Positions 35,408-46,273 of a stretch of 64,000 nt of DNA are shown in pieces. Source of the stretch: Peronospora farinosa (taxonomy: Eukaryota > Oomycota > Peronosporomycetes > Peronosporales > Peronosporaceae); assembly GCA_947646735.1 (NCBI GenBank), contig CANTFK010000766.1, positions 1 to 64,000 on the forward strand, in the 5' to 3' direction. Each line of letters starts with the position of its first letter. Within the stretch, counting starts at the first letter, position 1. Under the pieces are notes generated by a model, which saw only the letters and a program-made list of their open reading frames with translations, was not told the DNA's origin and made no database searches. A program made the position numbers and the translations under genes.

Positions 35408-36565
35408 TTAGCATGTTGACGTGAATTTCATCGTCTCGGTGATCGGCGTGATCCTTTCTTGCGTTTTTCTCTTACGCCTCGAGCCCCTGCTCGAGACTGG
35501 CACGTCGCTATCACAAGAGGATGATGTACCCCCCCCCTCTAGACGTGGAAGCTCTGTCTCCACCACGTCGGTCTCATGCGGATCCATAGTCCGCCCATTC
35601 TCGTCAATCAAAAGCGGGAGCTCGTCTTCGACCGCTTCACTTGGTTGCGGGATCCCCTGCTCGACCGCCTCAAAATTGATCGGGAGCCTCTGCTCGTCCG
35701 ATGTGCTTGTACGCGGGAGCCCCTGCTCGACCGCCTCGAAATTGATCGGGAGCCGCTGCTCGTCCGATGTGCTTGTATGCGGGATCCCAGCTCGACCGCC
35801 TCGAAACTGATCAGGATACTCTGCTCGTCCGATGTGCTTGTCTGCGGGAGACCCTACTCGACCGCCTCGTTGAGAATCGGGAACCCCCTTTTCGACCAAT
35901 GTTTTTGTATGCGGGAACCGCTGTTCGACCGCCTCGTTCTGTGGCTCCATCAGTGTAACGGAACATACTGCGCACAGAGAACCATCTCTATCTCTGTGTT
36001 GACTACTAGTCGTGGCAAGTTCGTTCACGACCCCGACGTGAGGCCAATTGGATGGCGCGGCCAACAAATGGATAAACACTTCACTGACGTCACAACCGCT
36101 TCGTCGTTTGACGGACCGAGATAGCCAATCTATCTTCGGCTGATACCGTGGTAGCCATGGTATCCCAAGTATGCAATCAAATGCATAGTTCATCTCGTAC
36201 ACCAAAAATTCGTCGTTGCTCTGGACACCGTCGAAAGTGTACGATAAAACCACTGTTTTACGCGGGACACGTTTTGGTTGTCCATCGGCAAGTTTGACAA
36301 CGATGTCACCTTGAACTTCTCGAACCGTGACAATCGACGGGAGAAAGGACAAACAGGATGCACGGAAGAGGTTATTGGAAGCGCCAGAATCCAACAACGC
36401 TCGGAATGGTCGCTTCCCTCCAACGACGATGAGACTGATAATAATCAGTTTCGAATTAACGCCCATGGTGGTGGCATTGAAGTGAGTATAAATTACTATG
36501 GGTCTAGGAGCCCGAGCTGCCACCTGAGTACTCGGGGCTCCATTTCTGCCAGTAAGGCGCCCCAC
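35408..36565 (-). CDS. Protease-containing frame of element C
   Basis: 385-codon open frame directly after gag. An aspartic protease site LLDSGASNN lies near the N terminus, followed by FVVKLAD-like strands and an ILGIPWL motif of retropepsins. The C-terminal part is a linker with an internal tandem repeat (see 35640-35945). The frame differs from gag, suggesting a frameshift site or a lesion at the junction near 36566. The apparent start is GTG, so this is not an independent gene. Confidence 0.75.
   Translation of the reverse strand: MGRLTGRNGAPSTQVAARAPRPIVIYTHFNATTMGVNSKLIIISLIVVGGKRPFRALLDSGASNNLFRASCLSFLPSIVTVREVQGDIVVKLADGQPKRVPRKTVVLSYTFDGVQSNDEFLVYEMNYAFDCILGIPWLPRYQPKIDWLSRSVKRRSGCDVSEVFIHLLAAPSNWPHVGVVNELATTSSQHRDRDGSLCAVCSVTLMEPQNEAVEQRFPHTKTLVEKGVPDSQRGGRVGSPADKHIGRAEYPDQFRGGRAGIPHTSTSDEQRLPINFEAVEQGLPRTSTSDEQRLPINFEAVEQGIPQPSEAVEDELPLLIDENGRTMDPHETDVVETELPRLEGGGTSSSCDSDVPVSSRGSRRKRKTQERITPITETMKFTSTC
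35640..35945 (-). repeat. 66-bp tandem repeat within element C pro-pol linker
   Basis: The motif CTCGACCGCCTC recurs at 35660, 35726, 35791 and 35857, with a degenerate copy at 35934. Each 66-bp unit encodes 22 residues of the type SDEQRLPINFEAVEQGLPR on the minus strand. One unit is 65 bp, which contributes to loss of frame between neighbouring ORFs. Confidence 0.85.
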
Positions 36566-36567
36566 GC

Positions 36568-37437
36568 CTACTGAAACCGTTCGTTTTTTAGCGGTACCAC
36601 CGACGACACAGCGTCTCCTCGTGAGACAGCTGTGTTCATCGTCACCGGCGCAGGTGCACGACAGATAGCCGCACGATGGCCTGTTTTACCACAGCGAAAA
36701 CACTTCATCGTGTTAGGATTGCGAGTGTCGCGGCTTAATGATTTGCCGCGACCACGAGAGGACTCGATTGCATCAATTTCCATTGGCTCTGGGCCAGACG
36801 TCCGGGAATGTTGTGACGCTGCGTGCAGGTACGACGACGCGACAGTGTAGTCCTCACGAAGCGCGAGGGCAAATGCCTCCTCGAGGGACTTTGGCTCAGC
36901 ACGCGTGAGGCAGTAACGCGTCATGCCCTCCTGCATACCAAAAATAAAGACATGGACTTGTGAAGCCATGTCAATTGGATGCGTGGTAATGCACGAAGCA
37001 AGATGACGTGTCTTCTGCACGTAGTCACGCATCGACAGCTTGCCCTGTCGGAGTGAGAAGAAATCTGCACGCAAGCGAGATTCATCTTGAGGAGGCTCGA
37101 AAGCCAGTCGTAAGTCACGCTGGATATCGTCCAGCGTAGGAAACGCCGACTCATCTACGACGAGCTTTCCGAGAGCCCATTCCTTGGCTTTGCCGGCAAG
37201 GCGAGACAACAGGAAATTGACCTTGGCCGTCGGAGCGTCAAATAATCTTGACGCTATTGAAATATCCACCTCGCGAAACCAGCGATTGAGGGGGAGACTA
37301 TCCGGACCATCACCGGAGTACGTTGACGTCTTCATCTTAATAGCATCATGGTGCGAAGTGCGCGAGGGAGTCAATACTCGCCGATTCGCTTCGGCGAGCG
37401 CGCACCATAAAGTCTTGGATGGCGGCTCGCTGTCCAA
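36568..37437 (-). CDS. Gag of element C
   Basis: Open frame of 289 codons. A retrotransposon gag domain ([13 protein letters not shown] ... [14 protein letters not shown] ... [15 protein letters not shown]) is followed by a CCHC zinc knuckle [14 protein letters not shown]. Gag forms the virus-like particle and the knuckle binds RNA. The first codon of the open frame is TTG; the first ATG is at 37335, so the true start is unclear. Confidence 0.82.
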   Translation of the reverse strand: MDSEPPSKTLWCALAEANRRVLTPSRTSHHDAIKMKTSTYSGDGPDSLPLNRWFREVDISIASRLFDAPTAKVNFLLSRLAGKAKEWALGKLVVDESAFPTLDDIQRDLRLAFEPPQDESRLRADFFSLRQGKLSMRDYVQKTRHLASCITTHPIDMASQVHVFIFGMQEGMTRYCLTRAEPKSLEEAFALALREDYTVASSYLHAASQHSRTSGPEPMEIDAIESSRGRGKSLSRDTRNPNTMKCFRCGKTGHRAAICRAPAPVTMNTAVSRGDAVSSVVPLKNERFQ

Positions 37438-37659
37438 GACTTAGTACGAAGAAGTGTGACTTTTTTACCAATGAACACTGACGATGGCAATGTGCCGCTG
37501 GGCGATTCTTCTCACAACTTGGAAGCCAAGACGCACAAGGGAAGTTGAAACACGTGCCTGGGTCAACGGAGGCTGGTCGGGTCTCGTTCGCGGCTGTGGT
37601 CTATGGCTTCGGCCACCACATCGACCTTGGTGTACCTAACTACTTTTTATTATAAAGGT

Positions 37660-38532
37660 AAGTACAGCCTTTTAGGTGTGACTAGTGGCCGAAAAGCCCT
37701 CCTTCTAGTTCTCATGTTGCTATAACTGTGACAACTGCCCTATGGCGCCGGCAAATGCCCGCCTTTAGGCGGGCCCTCGTTGTTGTGCTGCCTGCCTACG
37801 CTGCACCTATCCAGTTCGTGACCGACCCAGTGGTCCACATCTCCATGAAGGTGAGTAGCCACTTCCGACCATGGTACGCCTGCTACCTTGATATCATTCT
37901 GGAAGAGTTGTATACTCTTGCCCGCGTTCGTAGCTTGATGCGCGAGTCTGTCGGCCATACAATTGTATTGCCGTATGTGGTGGGCTCACGATATGAACCC
38001 GATTCGATCAGCATGCATTTGGCATTGCATGTACAGCCTCTGTAAATGTCGCGTTTTCGGCACTCTTCTGTGCCTGGGTTGGGTGAGAATGAGTAGACTG
38101 TCACCGACTACATTAATATGTCGTATATGGTTAAGATGTATATAGCGAAATCCACTCAAAAGTTCGTGATACTCCGCTACACTGTAAGCCACCTAGTTGC
38201 GACATGACACACTTCCCATCCAGATAATTTCATGGAGCGACGAGCTGCCCCCTATACGTACTATCACCGAGCCTGCCCCACCTGGTACAGGATTCCCTCG
38301 TGATCCACCATTAAAAAATCGGATGAGTGCAGGGCAGCTGGTAAGTAAACTTGTATATCCTGGCCATCTATCCCCTGGTTGCGAAATCGCAACCAGGGGA
38401 TAGATGGCCAGAATATACAACTTAGCAAGTCATGGCAGAGCCCGTATGCCCCTTTCACCGCAGGCACCGCCTCTGACTCAATTCTAAGCAGAGGAAGGTA
38501 AGCCGATATTAAGCGCATTTTTAGGATGGCAG
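37660..38532 (-). mobile_element. 3' fragment of a LINE of the 19-kb family
   Basis: Matches the left end of the LINE at 19255-20110, covering the RNase H domain (FFNGGSRGNP, SVAEYHELL, VGDSLL, ADRLAHQA) and the 3' untranslated end. Matching stops near 38532, eight bases before element A. It is 5'-truncated, carries one frameshift within RNase H and contains the inverted duplication at 38349-38422. It keeps the same in-frame TAG (38193-38195) and the same Asp-to-Asn change as the larger copy. Confidence 0.88.
38349..38422. repeat. Near-perfect 36-bp-arm inverted repeat in the LINE fragment
   Basis: The arms read TGGCCATCTATCCCCTGG...GCGA and its reverse complement, separated by two bases (AA), with two mismatches in about 36 bp. 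The sister LINE copy (19955-20005) has only the left arm followed directly by TTAGCAAGTCATGG, so the right arm is an added inverted duplication. Confidence 0.9.
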
Positions 38533-38539
38533 CCCTTCT

Positions 38540-39128
38540 TGTATACGAGCACTTCTGCAAAGTTGTCTCGTACTACTTAGCGCACACCTTCAGCACAAGC
38601 CGGAAGCGGTTAGGCCGTCTTACCTTCGCGTGCGAGGGTGGATGTGTGGTTAGTCGACTGCTTAAGCAATCGTACCACCAGTTACCTCTTGCTTAAGCGA
38701 GAGTGCAACGAACAGCTATTAAGTATCCTACTTACGTCACGCAGAAGCTTTCTCAGCTTCTCGTGCGCAGTATGTAGTAAATTCAAGACTGAGTTATATT
38801 CAATAAATTATAATTAAATATAAACTTAACTACTGATTAGCTAATTATGAAAAGATCGGATACGCGACTCTTTAGAAGTGTATCCTGTCGCATGAACTTA
38901 AATGTAGGTTTAAGCTCGCTAATGACGTCCTTCTGGGATGTCGCGATGCCTAGCTTCAACTAGCGTCATCCCTTCCCATGTGAATCCATAAAAGGATATC
39001 ACATTCACGAGGGTGGATCACATTTGTGTATCGCACCCGAGTGACAGGTCAAAAGTAATCATGGATACTTTTAGACTTACATTAAGTATATTACTTAATG
39101 TTTGCGTGTAACTTTATACTCTATTACA
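38540..39128 (-). repeat. 3' LTR of element A
   Basis: 589 bp, beginning (plus strand) TGTATACGAGCACTTC and ending CTATTACA. On its inner side lies a pyrimidine run on the plus strand (39131-39142), the complement of a polypurine tract for plus-strand priming. Confidence 0.88.
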
Positions 39129-39142
39129 CCATCCCCTCTTTT
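39129..39142 (-). other. Polypurine tract of element A
   Basis: On the minus strand AAAAGAGGGGATGG immediately precedes the 3' LTR, the expected position and composition for second-strand priming. Confidence 0.7.
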
Positions 39143-39232
39143 AGAACGATTTTACATTTTGCAAAACATCGCCTAGGAGACAGAGAGACTGCGAGCCGTT
39201 GTAAAACGCGCCGCTTAGTCTGCTCAATTCTC

Positions 39233-40249
39233 ATGCCACCGAAACGTAGTTAGGCTGATGGGTCGCCTGCAAAGGTGCCTCATCCAGTCTAACACTAAGC
39301 GCTTAACGGAGAGTCAGAATCAGGTGAGTGTGAGCTTAAAGCTCCACCAAGTACACCTTCGGCCTCACTAGCCCGCCGTCGCGAGGGCGGTTACGTGAGT
39401 GGTGGCTTGCCACCAATGCCACCTCCATCCTAGTGGATGAACTCGGATGGGTCTAGTGCAGCGCTTTTGCAGCGTGCAACTATTAACGCTCATAAGTTTT
39501 ATAGCGTCATTCCCTTGTGGAAAAAGCAGGGCAAAGCACTTGGTCGTGCTTTCCCGATTCCTGTCGTGCTGCGTTCTAACGAAACAACCGACAAATATGA
39601 AGCTGAACTTCGTTGCCGTGTTACTTTGCATGTAGATGCAACTAAACAACGGTCGCAGTGAGTCAGCTTCGCCATGACGCATGCGATTGATATCTTGGGT
39701 GGTAAGCGACCCCCAATTGATTCCCGCTACGCTTCTTCTGCTAGTCTATACGGACCTAGCAGGAAGACGACAGCTGGTGCTGCTCCACATAAGCAGCCAC
39801 CAGCCCAGGCACGTCAACGCGCAAAGCGTCCACAGGCTCCCATGAGTCAAAGCTCGTTGGGTAATCCTTCCACTGGACCAGGATTTAAAGCTTTCGCTTC
39901 ACAAACCGGTGGGCCAACATCCTTCCAACAAGAAAGCGCGTATTCCCTTCCGTGTCCACCAACGCAGGGTGCGCCCGATAGGAGTGGCGATTACGCCCAC
40001 CTACTCGCGGCTGCCTACCCTGCCGCTGTTCAATCGCAGGCTGAGACCGCTGCGCTGAAGAGGCAGGTGACAGATCTCGAGAGTCAAGTCTCGCGACTGA
40101 CTTCGGAACTGCGCGATGTGAGGACGAGGGGCCGTCAGGGGTATGACCGCCTGAAGACCCGTTTGTACATTTTAGAGATATTGGTGATGATAGACCCGCG
40201 TCAAGCGCGGATTCTTCCTCGATCGACGAGTCCTCTATCGCCTCTTTAG
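39233..40249 (+). pseudogene. Antisense ORF of element A (unknown, C-terminal coiled coil)
   Basis: Plus-strand frame opposite to gag-pol, from an ATG 104 bp inside the 3' LTR to TAA-type termination at 40249, overlapping the last bases of pol. Visible parts: a start MPPKR; a Pro-rich segment; a conserved block (SSAALLQRATINAHKFYSV, FPIPVVLRS, RVTLHVDATKQ); AIDILGGKRPP; a Gln/Pro/Ser-rich stretch; and a coiled coil (ALKRQVTDLESQVSRLTSEL). Lesions are stops in the first 30 codons, a deletion relative to B, a TAG near 39414 and a TGA near 39660. Element B has sense codons at the last two sites, so this was once one long frame. No function is recognised. Confidence 0.7.
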
Positions 40250-43200
40250 TATACGGGGAGCCTCTCGGCTTCCTCGTCGCCTGATCGGCCGCGACGATCG
40301 ACTCACAGTCGACGTCACCATCGGTCTCGTTAGACCGATGATCTCTTCTGGATCAACATACCGTTTCAGACGACCCACGTAACATACGGGGTGCGTCTTC
40401 ATATATGGTGGGAGAGTGAGCCTATAATTTAGGTCTCCAACTTCTTCAACCACCCAATGAATCGGGGCAATAGCTTAGTAGTACCACCAGGTATTACAGA
40501 AATTGCATGTTTAGGTAGGGTAGCAGCACTTAATAGCACTTTGTCCCCCACACTAAAGTGTTCATTGTTTTTGCGACCATGCTGGTCTGCATATTGTTTT
40601 TGCTTGTCCTGTGCGCTTGCCATCGCGTCAAGGACTTAACGTGTGATGGCTAATCGCTCATCCACAAAGCGCTGAGCTTCGCTCACGCTTTTAGCATCCA
40701 GCTCGCCTATGACGCCTCCAAGAGGTCGTTCATGGGTCGACGCTGTTGGCAACACTATAGTGTCATCATCAAGGAGCACTGGCATTTCTTGCCGTGCCTC
40801 CTCTGTGACACTAAATCGTGACCACTGCTAAATTAGCAGTGTCGCTAGGGCAACCTTGGCCCTTTTTGGCATTCACACCGAGCGAAGTGAGGGTCCCTCC
40901 CCCACTAAGACTCGGGCTGCGTACAAACGAGACTGGCGTTCGAGGATGGCGCAGTCTGGTAATATAAAACGGTGTTTCACCCGTACTGGCGTGAAAACTA
41001 TTCCATTAAAAGCGAACTCCACGAATGGCAATTGCTTGCTCCATTCTTTGGGAGTCGCTACAGTACGCAACACATCCGCCACAACTCGATTGTCTTGTTC
41101 TGTTTGGCCATCGGTCTGGGGATGATCGGCTGTTGACATGTAGAGCTTGCTTCCCAGCAGCTTAAACACATGTCTCCAAAACCCGACGTAAAACGCGGAA
41201 CCCGATCCGATACTTTGGACTCGGGCATACCGTGTAGTCGATACACGTGATCCAGAAGCAAGAGGGCAGCCTTTTTTCCTGAGATCTTGGTGCTACATGG
41301 TGCCAAATGCACCATCTTGCTCAGTCTTTCTACAAAGACGACGAGCCCCGTCCTGCCTTTATGGTCAGGCGGTAAGCCAAACATGAAGTCCAAACTGACC
41401 GACTTCCAACAATCCGTTGTAATCGGCAGTGGCTTCAGTGGCGGACTGCTAGAAGGTGCAGGCTTATTGCGCTGACACTCTTCGCAAGAGCGAATATAGT
41501 TGGCCACCCACCGATATAGGTGGGGCCACCAAAATTCCTCTGACACTCGTAAGAATGTCTTTTCACGACCCAGATGCCCACTAGATGGCGCATCATGGCA
41601 CTCGTGAAGTATCATTAGCTTGAGATCTGTGTCATGAGGGACATAAATTCTCAAGGGATCACAGGGTGACAGTTGATGCCATAACAGGCCATCACTGTAA
41701 CTAAAGCGATTTAGTTTCGCTTTGAGGTGCGACGGAAGGGTAACCTTTCGTCCACCAACATGATCCAACAGCAGGCGACAATGTTCGTCCTGACTGTAAC
41801 ACTCCTTTATATCGGAGGCCATTGAGATCGTCACATGGTAGGCCTTCATGGCTGCCAATGTTGACGACTAAACTTGTGCTTTCGCACGAGACACACTTGA
41901 CTGGTGTCTTGCCTCGAAGCCTGGTCTGCGCGATAACGCGTCAGCCAAGACATTCGACTTACCCGGCTTATATTCAACTTTGAAATTAAATTCAGAGAAG
42001 AATGTTAGCCATCTCGCCATCCTAAGCGACAGGTGCGGTGAGTTTATGAAGGTCCGCTGTGATGCGTGATCCGTATAAACTACAAAAGGTTCGGTGCCAC
42101 CCGAAACTTTACACGAGCATACTTAATTGAAAGTAGCTCCTTGTCATGCACAGGGTAATTCAGCTCGGCAGCTTTCAAAAGCCGAGACTGATACGAAATG
42201 ACACGGTCAACGCCGTTGTCATCCTTTTGCATGAGCGCGCTGCCGATTGCAAAATTGCTTGCATCGCAGACGACGCTTAAGAGCTTATCCGCGTCTGGCA
42301 ATGCCAATACCGGTGCCTCTACAAGAGATTGCTTCACTGAAGTGAACGCATCTTCTTTCTTTTTTGAGCAAGTCCATTGTGTATCCTTTTTAAAAGGTCA
42401 GACAATGGCTTAGTCTGCTCCGCATCATTCTTGCTGTACTTATGAAAGTAATTAGCGAGCCCAAGGAATTGGCGCAGATCCTTCACATGACGTGGGCCTG
42501 GCCACTCCTTTACAACCTTTACCTATTCTGGGTCTGCTCGTACACCATGTGCACCTACGATGCAGCCCAGTACAGGTATCTCAGGGACCCCTATTACGCA
42601 CTTTTGCAAGTTCACGTATAATTGGGCGTCACCCAGAGTCTGCAACACAGCGTCTAAATGACGCTTGTGCGACTCTATTGCACTCAGACCGTCCTCCGCC
42701 CTACTATGCACGAATACATCGTCAAAGTAATGGAGCGCGTAGGCACGGTGCTGACGCATCACGTGAGCCACTACTCGGTTGAATGTTGCCGGAGCATTTT
42801 TCAACCCTTGTGGCATCACAAGCCACTCCCACAGCATACCGCTTGGGGTGCTTACTGCCGTTTTGGCTACGTCAGTATCTCTCATGAGAACCTGATAGTA
42901 GCCATCCTTCAGATCCAACGCGGAAAAGATAGTTGACTTTCCCATGGAATTCAACAAAACATCTTTCCGCGGGATCGGCGTTTGAGCCGGAATGGTGGCC
43001 GTGTTCAGCTTATTGTAAGCATGAACCACGCGCCATCCACCTGTTCACAGAAGGTCGGGCTGCAGTGAGGCGACTTGCTCTCACGTACATGTCCCGCCTT
43101 AGCTCGCTTGTCGAAGAACTCATCGATGTAATCGACTTGTTCCTTCGGCAACGGCCATTGCCTGGTTACACAATACTTGGTGCCAGGCTCCAGGTCAATT

Positions 43201-44477
43201 TCGTGCCTGATGCCCCTATCGGCCGGTAGGCGGCTCGGCACTTCTGCTGGAAACACATTACGATGTTTCCACAGAACATCATAGAACGGGCTGTCCCTCA
43301 AGGCTTCCCAGCCTTGAGCAGCGAACCGTTTCTTTTTGTCGGTCTCCAAGATGCTCTCGTCCATTGTGGATGACGAGCAACAGTCCACCAAGTTCTCTTC
43401 TGGAACTGGTGCAACTATCTCGTGGATCTTTCCTTCCTTTAGTTCGGAAAGGAACAGATCCCACTTCATCTCCGAGAAACTTACTATCTCCTCGGCAGAT
43501 GCCAAGACAAGTTGGAGCACCTCAACTGAGGATGCCTCCGGCATTTTGTCTTCGACGGCTTTGAACAACTCGTTCGTAGGTCCGTCCTCTTGGACCGACA
43601 CTGATCCAAGGGTCACTCGTTTCGACGTGCCCTTGATCGTCTTAATACGTCTGGTGCTCGTTCTTCGAGTCACCACGACCTTTGAAGTGGAAGAAGGTGT
43701 CGTTGCTATCTCAGCTAACGCACTCCTTCCAACCGCACCAGGCTCTTGGCTCTGTACCGGTTCTTGTGGCGCTTGACTTGCTGTCAGCCCACCATCAACT
43801 GCCACAGGCTCTCGGCTCTGTGCAGGACTATTGTACGCATGACTATCTCTCATCGCCCCATTCACTACACCAGTCTTTTCGACCTGGGTAGGAATATGTG
43901 TCACCTGGCTTTCCGCCAGTGCACTTCCAACTTCACCACTCCTTTCGAGCTGGGTAGTTCCTGGTGCCGATTGACATATCGTCATCGCACCCTCGACTGT
44001 GTTGGACAAATCATCAGTCACATAAGCCTCTCGCAAGAGCACATCCTTTCCGGTGTCTTGCGTAGAGCTAGCGACTGTGCGTGTACGCCAGTCTATCCAT
44101 GGTTGGTGTTTAGCCAACCAAGGCATGCCTAGGATAAGGTCATACGGACTCTCCATACCTAGCACTGTGAACTTCTCTTTACAAGAGAAGTCACTGAAAC
44201 TGAAAGCGAGTTCAACTTGAACTCCCTCCGATTTAACGAGCGCGCTGTTCGCTAAACGAACGATCGCCTGTTCTCTCTTGCCATCCTGGCAAAGCGACTC
44301 ATAACTCGCCGGTCTCCTTTTCATAGCCGCGAGTTTCACAAAGTTTTGTGATGCACCCGAATCCACGAGAAGGGTCATCACTTGGTCATAGCCTCGTACT
44401 CGAGCGCTATATACCAAAAGGGTTGGGGTCCGACCTTTCGGAACCTCAGGGACTATGCTACCCATTTGTTCGATCAC
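40235..44477 (-). pseudogene. Pol of element A
   Basis: Protease with LLVDSGASQNFV and LILGMPWLAKH. RT follows (EIDLEPGTKYCVTRQWPLP, FSALDLKDGYYQV, YFDD at 42718-42729, then VPVLGCIVG-like). RNase H has VVCDASNFAIGSALMQ. Integrase has HECHDAPSSGHLGREKT, CEECQ, SLDFMFGLPPDHKGR and DHPQTDGQTEQ, and the C terminus is FIG ... YVGRLKRYVDPEE. Frames are broken near 43045, 42095 and 41180, and by a deletion near 40445. There is no chromodomain. The first three lesions recur in element B. Confidence 0.9.
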
Positions 44478-44527
44478 TCTGAACTTCGGGGTAGCTTCAG
44501 AGTCCGCGACAGTAGGGCATCCCGCCC

Positions 44528-45283
44528 CTACTGCGCTCCCGCATTTCCCGAACCATCTTGGGCAGGTGCTGAACCCGTGCGTCGTGCACGCTGGTTTTTC
44601 GCACCTCCCTTGGGGTTGGGAGACCTTTTGCTGGCTGCCTTAGCACCAGCAGCTACTTTGGCATAGCAGCGAGCCATCATATGGCCGCGTTTGCCGCACT
44701 TGTAACAGATCACATCTGCATTGCCTAATTCCATTGGAGTGGCATCCGACCTCTCGGTCGACGGCCTGTAATAGGCTGTCGCCGAGGCGTTGTTGTAGGA
44801 TTTCTCCTCAACTAAGGCAATGTCAATTGCCTCTTCCATCGTCGCTGGCACCTTTCTAAAAAGGACCTGACGCGATGAGTCGTGCCGTATTCCATTCATG
44901 AATGTAGGCACCTTACTGTGTTCCGGTATCAGACCCGCATTAATGGACGCCGACAGCGAACGCATCTCCTGCACAAATTCTTGCAGAGAGCGTTTAGCCT
45001 GTCGTGCTCCAAAGAAGCGCGCCATAAGCAACACTTCCTTGTTAGGCGGATGATACATGGCGCGAATCTTTGACTTAAAGATCGCCCATGATGGAAACGC
45101 ATCAGCATTTGCCATCAGCGCAGAGTATGCGCACTCTGACGCTTTGCCACGCAAGTTGGACATGGCGTACGAAACCATTCTGGTGTCGTCTTCGATGAGC
45201 TGCGCCACTCCACATTGCTCCACTGCTAATAGCCAGTGAACAATCGTGTGAGGGCTAGTTCCATCGAACTTCGGAGGGTCCAT
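44528..45283 (-). CDS. Gag of element A
   Basis: Intact 251-codon frame with a real ATG. It has the retrotransposon gag domain (TIVHWLLAVEQCGV, LRGKASECAYSAL, FFGARQAKRSLQEFVQEM) and a CCHC knuckle CYKCGKRGHMMARC near residue 197, then a basic tail for nucleic-acid binding. It differs from the gag of B by three residues. It could still supply particles to other copies. Confidence 0.9.
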   Translation of the reverse strand: MDPPKFDGTSPHTIVHWLLAVEQCGVAQLIEDDTRMVSYAMSNLRGKASECAYSALMANADAFPSWAIFKSKIRAMYHPPNKEVLLMARFFGARQAKRSLQEFVQEMRSLSASINAGLIPEHSKVPTFMNGIRHDSSRQVLFRKVPATMEEAIDIALVEEKSYNNASATAYYRPSTERSDATPMELGNADVICYKCGKRGHMMARCYAKVAAGAKAASKRSPNPKGGAKNQRARRTGSAPAQDGSGNAGAQ

Positions 45284-45298
45284 CCGATTGGGCCTCGG

Positions 45299-45541
45299 TT
45301 AAGCAGGCCGGGCAGAGAGCTTCTCAACAGTTCTGTTGAGCGCCTCATTACGTGTTCGCTCAAGCCTAAGCTCATCCTGAGTCTTAGTGATGGACTCAGC
45401 GGTGGCTTGGCTTTTTACCTCGGACGCGTTTCTACGCTTTCCGAGCACAAACGCCTCAAATTGCTCCAACTAAGCAACATGTTGCTCAGGTAGACAATGC
45501 AAGAGGTTGACCAGGGCTTGTTCACCAAGTCCCTGCGCCAT
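45299..45541 (-). pseudogene. Small coiled-coil ORF upstream of gag, element A
   Basis: 81 codons from ATGGCGCAG to TAA, with one internal TAG (CAG in element B). The product is a Glu/Arg/Leu coiled coil (LEQFEAFVLGKRRN, DELRLERTRNEALNRT). The TAA lies in the gag frame, 15 bases before the gag ATG. It may be a separate small ORF or an N-terminal extension of Gag closed by a stop. Confidence 0.6.
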
Positions 45542-45670
45542 ATGCTCTGCCAACTCCCTATGGTGTTGGGAGAGGTAAAAAAAATTAACCCAATCCACGT
45601 TGAGGGAAATCCGTATTCACACGCACGCTCAGAGAGACGGGTCGTGGGAAGGACTATTACTGCTACCAAG

Positions 45671-46258
45671 TTAGACGGGCACTTCTGCAAAGTTGTCTCG
45701 TACTAATTAGCGCACACCTTCAGCACAAGCCGGAAGCGGTTAGGCCGTCTTACCTTAGCGTGCGAGGGTGGATGTGTGGTTAGTCGACTGCTTAAGCAAT
45801 CGTACCACCAGTTACCTCTTGCTTAAGCGAGAGTGCAACGAACAGCTATTAAGTATCCTACTTACGTCACGCAGAAGCTTTCTCAGCTTCTCGTGCGCAG
45901 TATGTAGTAAATTCAAGACTGAGTTATATTCAATAAATTATAATTAAATATAAACTTAACTACTGATTAGCTAATTATGAAAAGATCGGATACGCGACTC
46001 TTTAGAAGTGTATCCTGTCGCATGAACTTAAATGTAGGTTTAAGCTCGCTAATGACGTCCTTCTGGGATGTCGCGATGCCTAGCTTCAACTAGCGTCATC
46101 CCTTCCCATGTGAATCCATAAAAGGATATCACATTCACGAGGGTGGATCACGTTTGTGTATCGCACCCAAGTGACAGGTCAAAAGTAATCATGGATACTT
46201 TTAGACTTACATTAAGTATATTACTTAATGTTTACGTGTTACTAGATACCCAGTTACA
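45671..46258 (-). repeat. 5' LTR of element A
   Basis: 588 bp ending (plus strand) CAGTTACA. On its inner side TGCTACCAAG (45661-45670) is the complement of a TGG-starting primer-binding site. The LTR starts only 15 bp after the stop codon of the TPR gene on the same strand. Confidence 0.88.
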
Positions 46259-46273
46259 CTTATCATCGTTACC

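Larger units (their letters stand above)
31177..37437 (-). mobile_element. Decayed chromodomain-bearing Ty3/gypsy element C
   Basis: Minus-strand order gag (zinc knuckle), protease, reverse transcriptase, RNase H, integrase and chromodomain, the classical chromovirus order. Stops and frameshifts occur throughout pol. No LTR pair could be assigned. The 5' side ends in about 220 bp of unassigned sequence (37441-37659) next to a LINE fragment, and the 3' side runs into unassigned sequence (31019-31176) and the repeat block at 30039-31018. It is older than elements A and B, judging by the number of lesions. Confidence 0.88.
38540..46258 (-). mobile_element. Ty3/gypsy element A, full length
   Basis: Minus-strand element with LTRs at both ends. 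Order: 5' LTR, small upstream ORF, gag, pol (protease, RT, RNase H, integrase) and 3' LTR, with a long ORF on the opposite strand between pol and the 3' LTR. The two LTRs are almost identical, so insertion is fairly recent. Flanking 5-mers CTTCT (38535-38539) and CTTAT (46259-46263) may be a target duplication with one change. Pol carries frameshifts, so the element is not autonomous. Confidence 0.93.
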
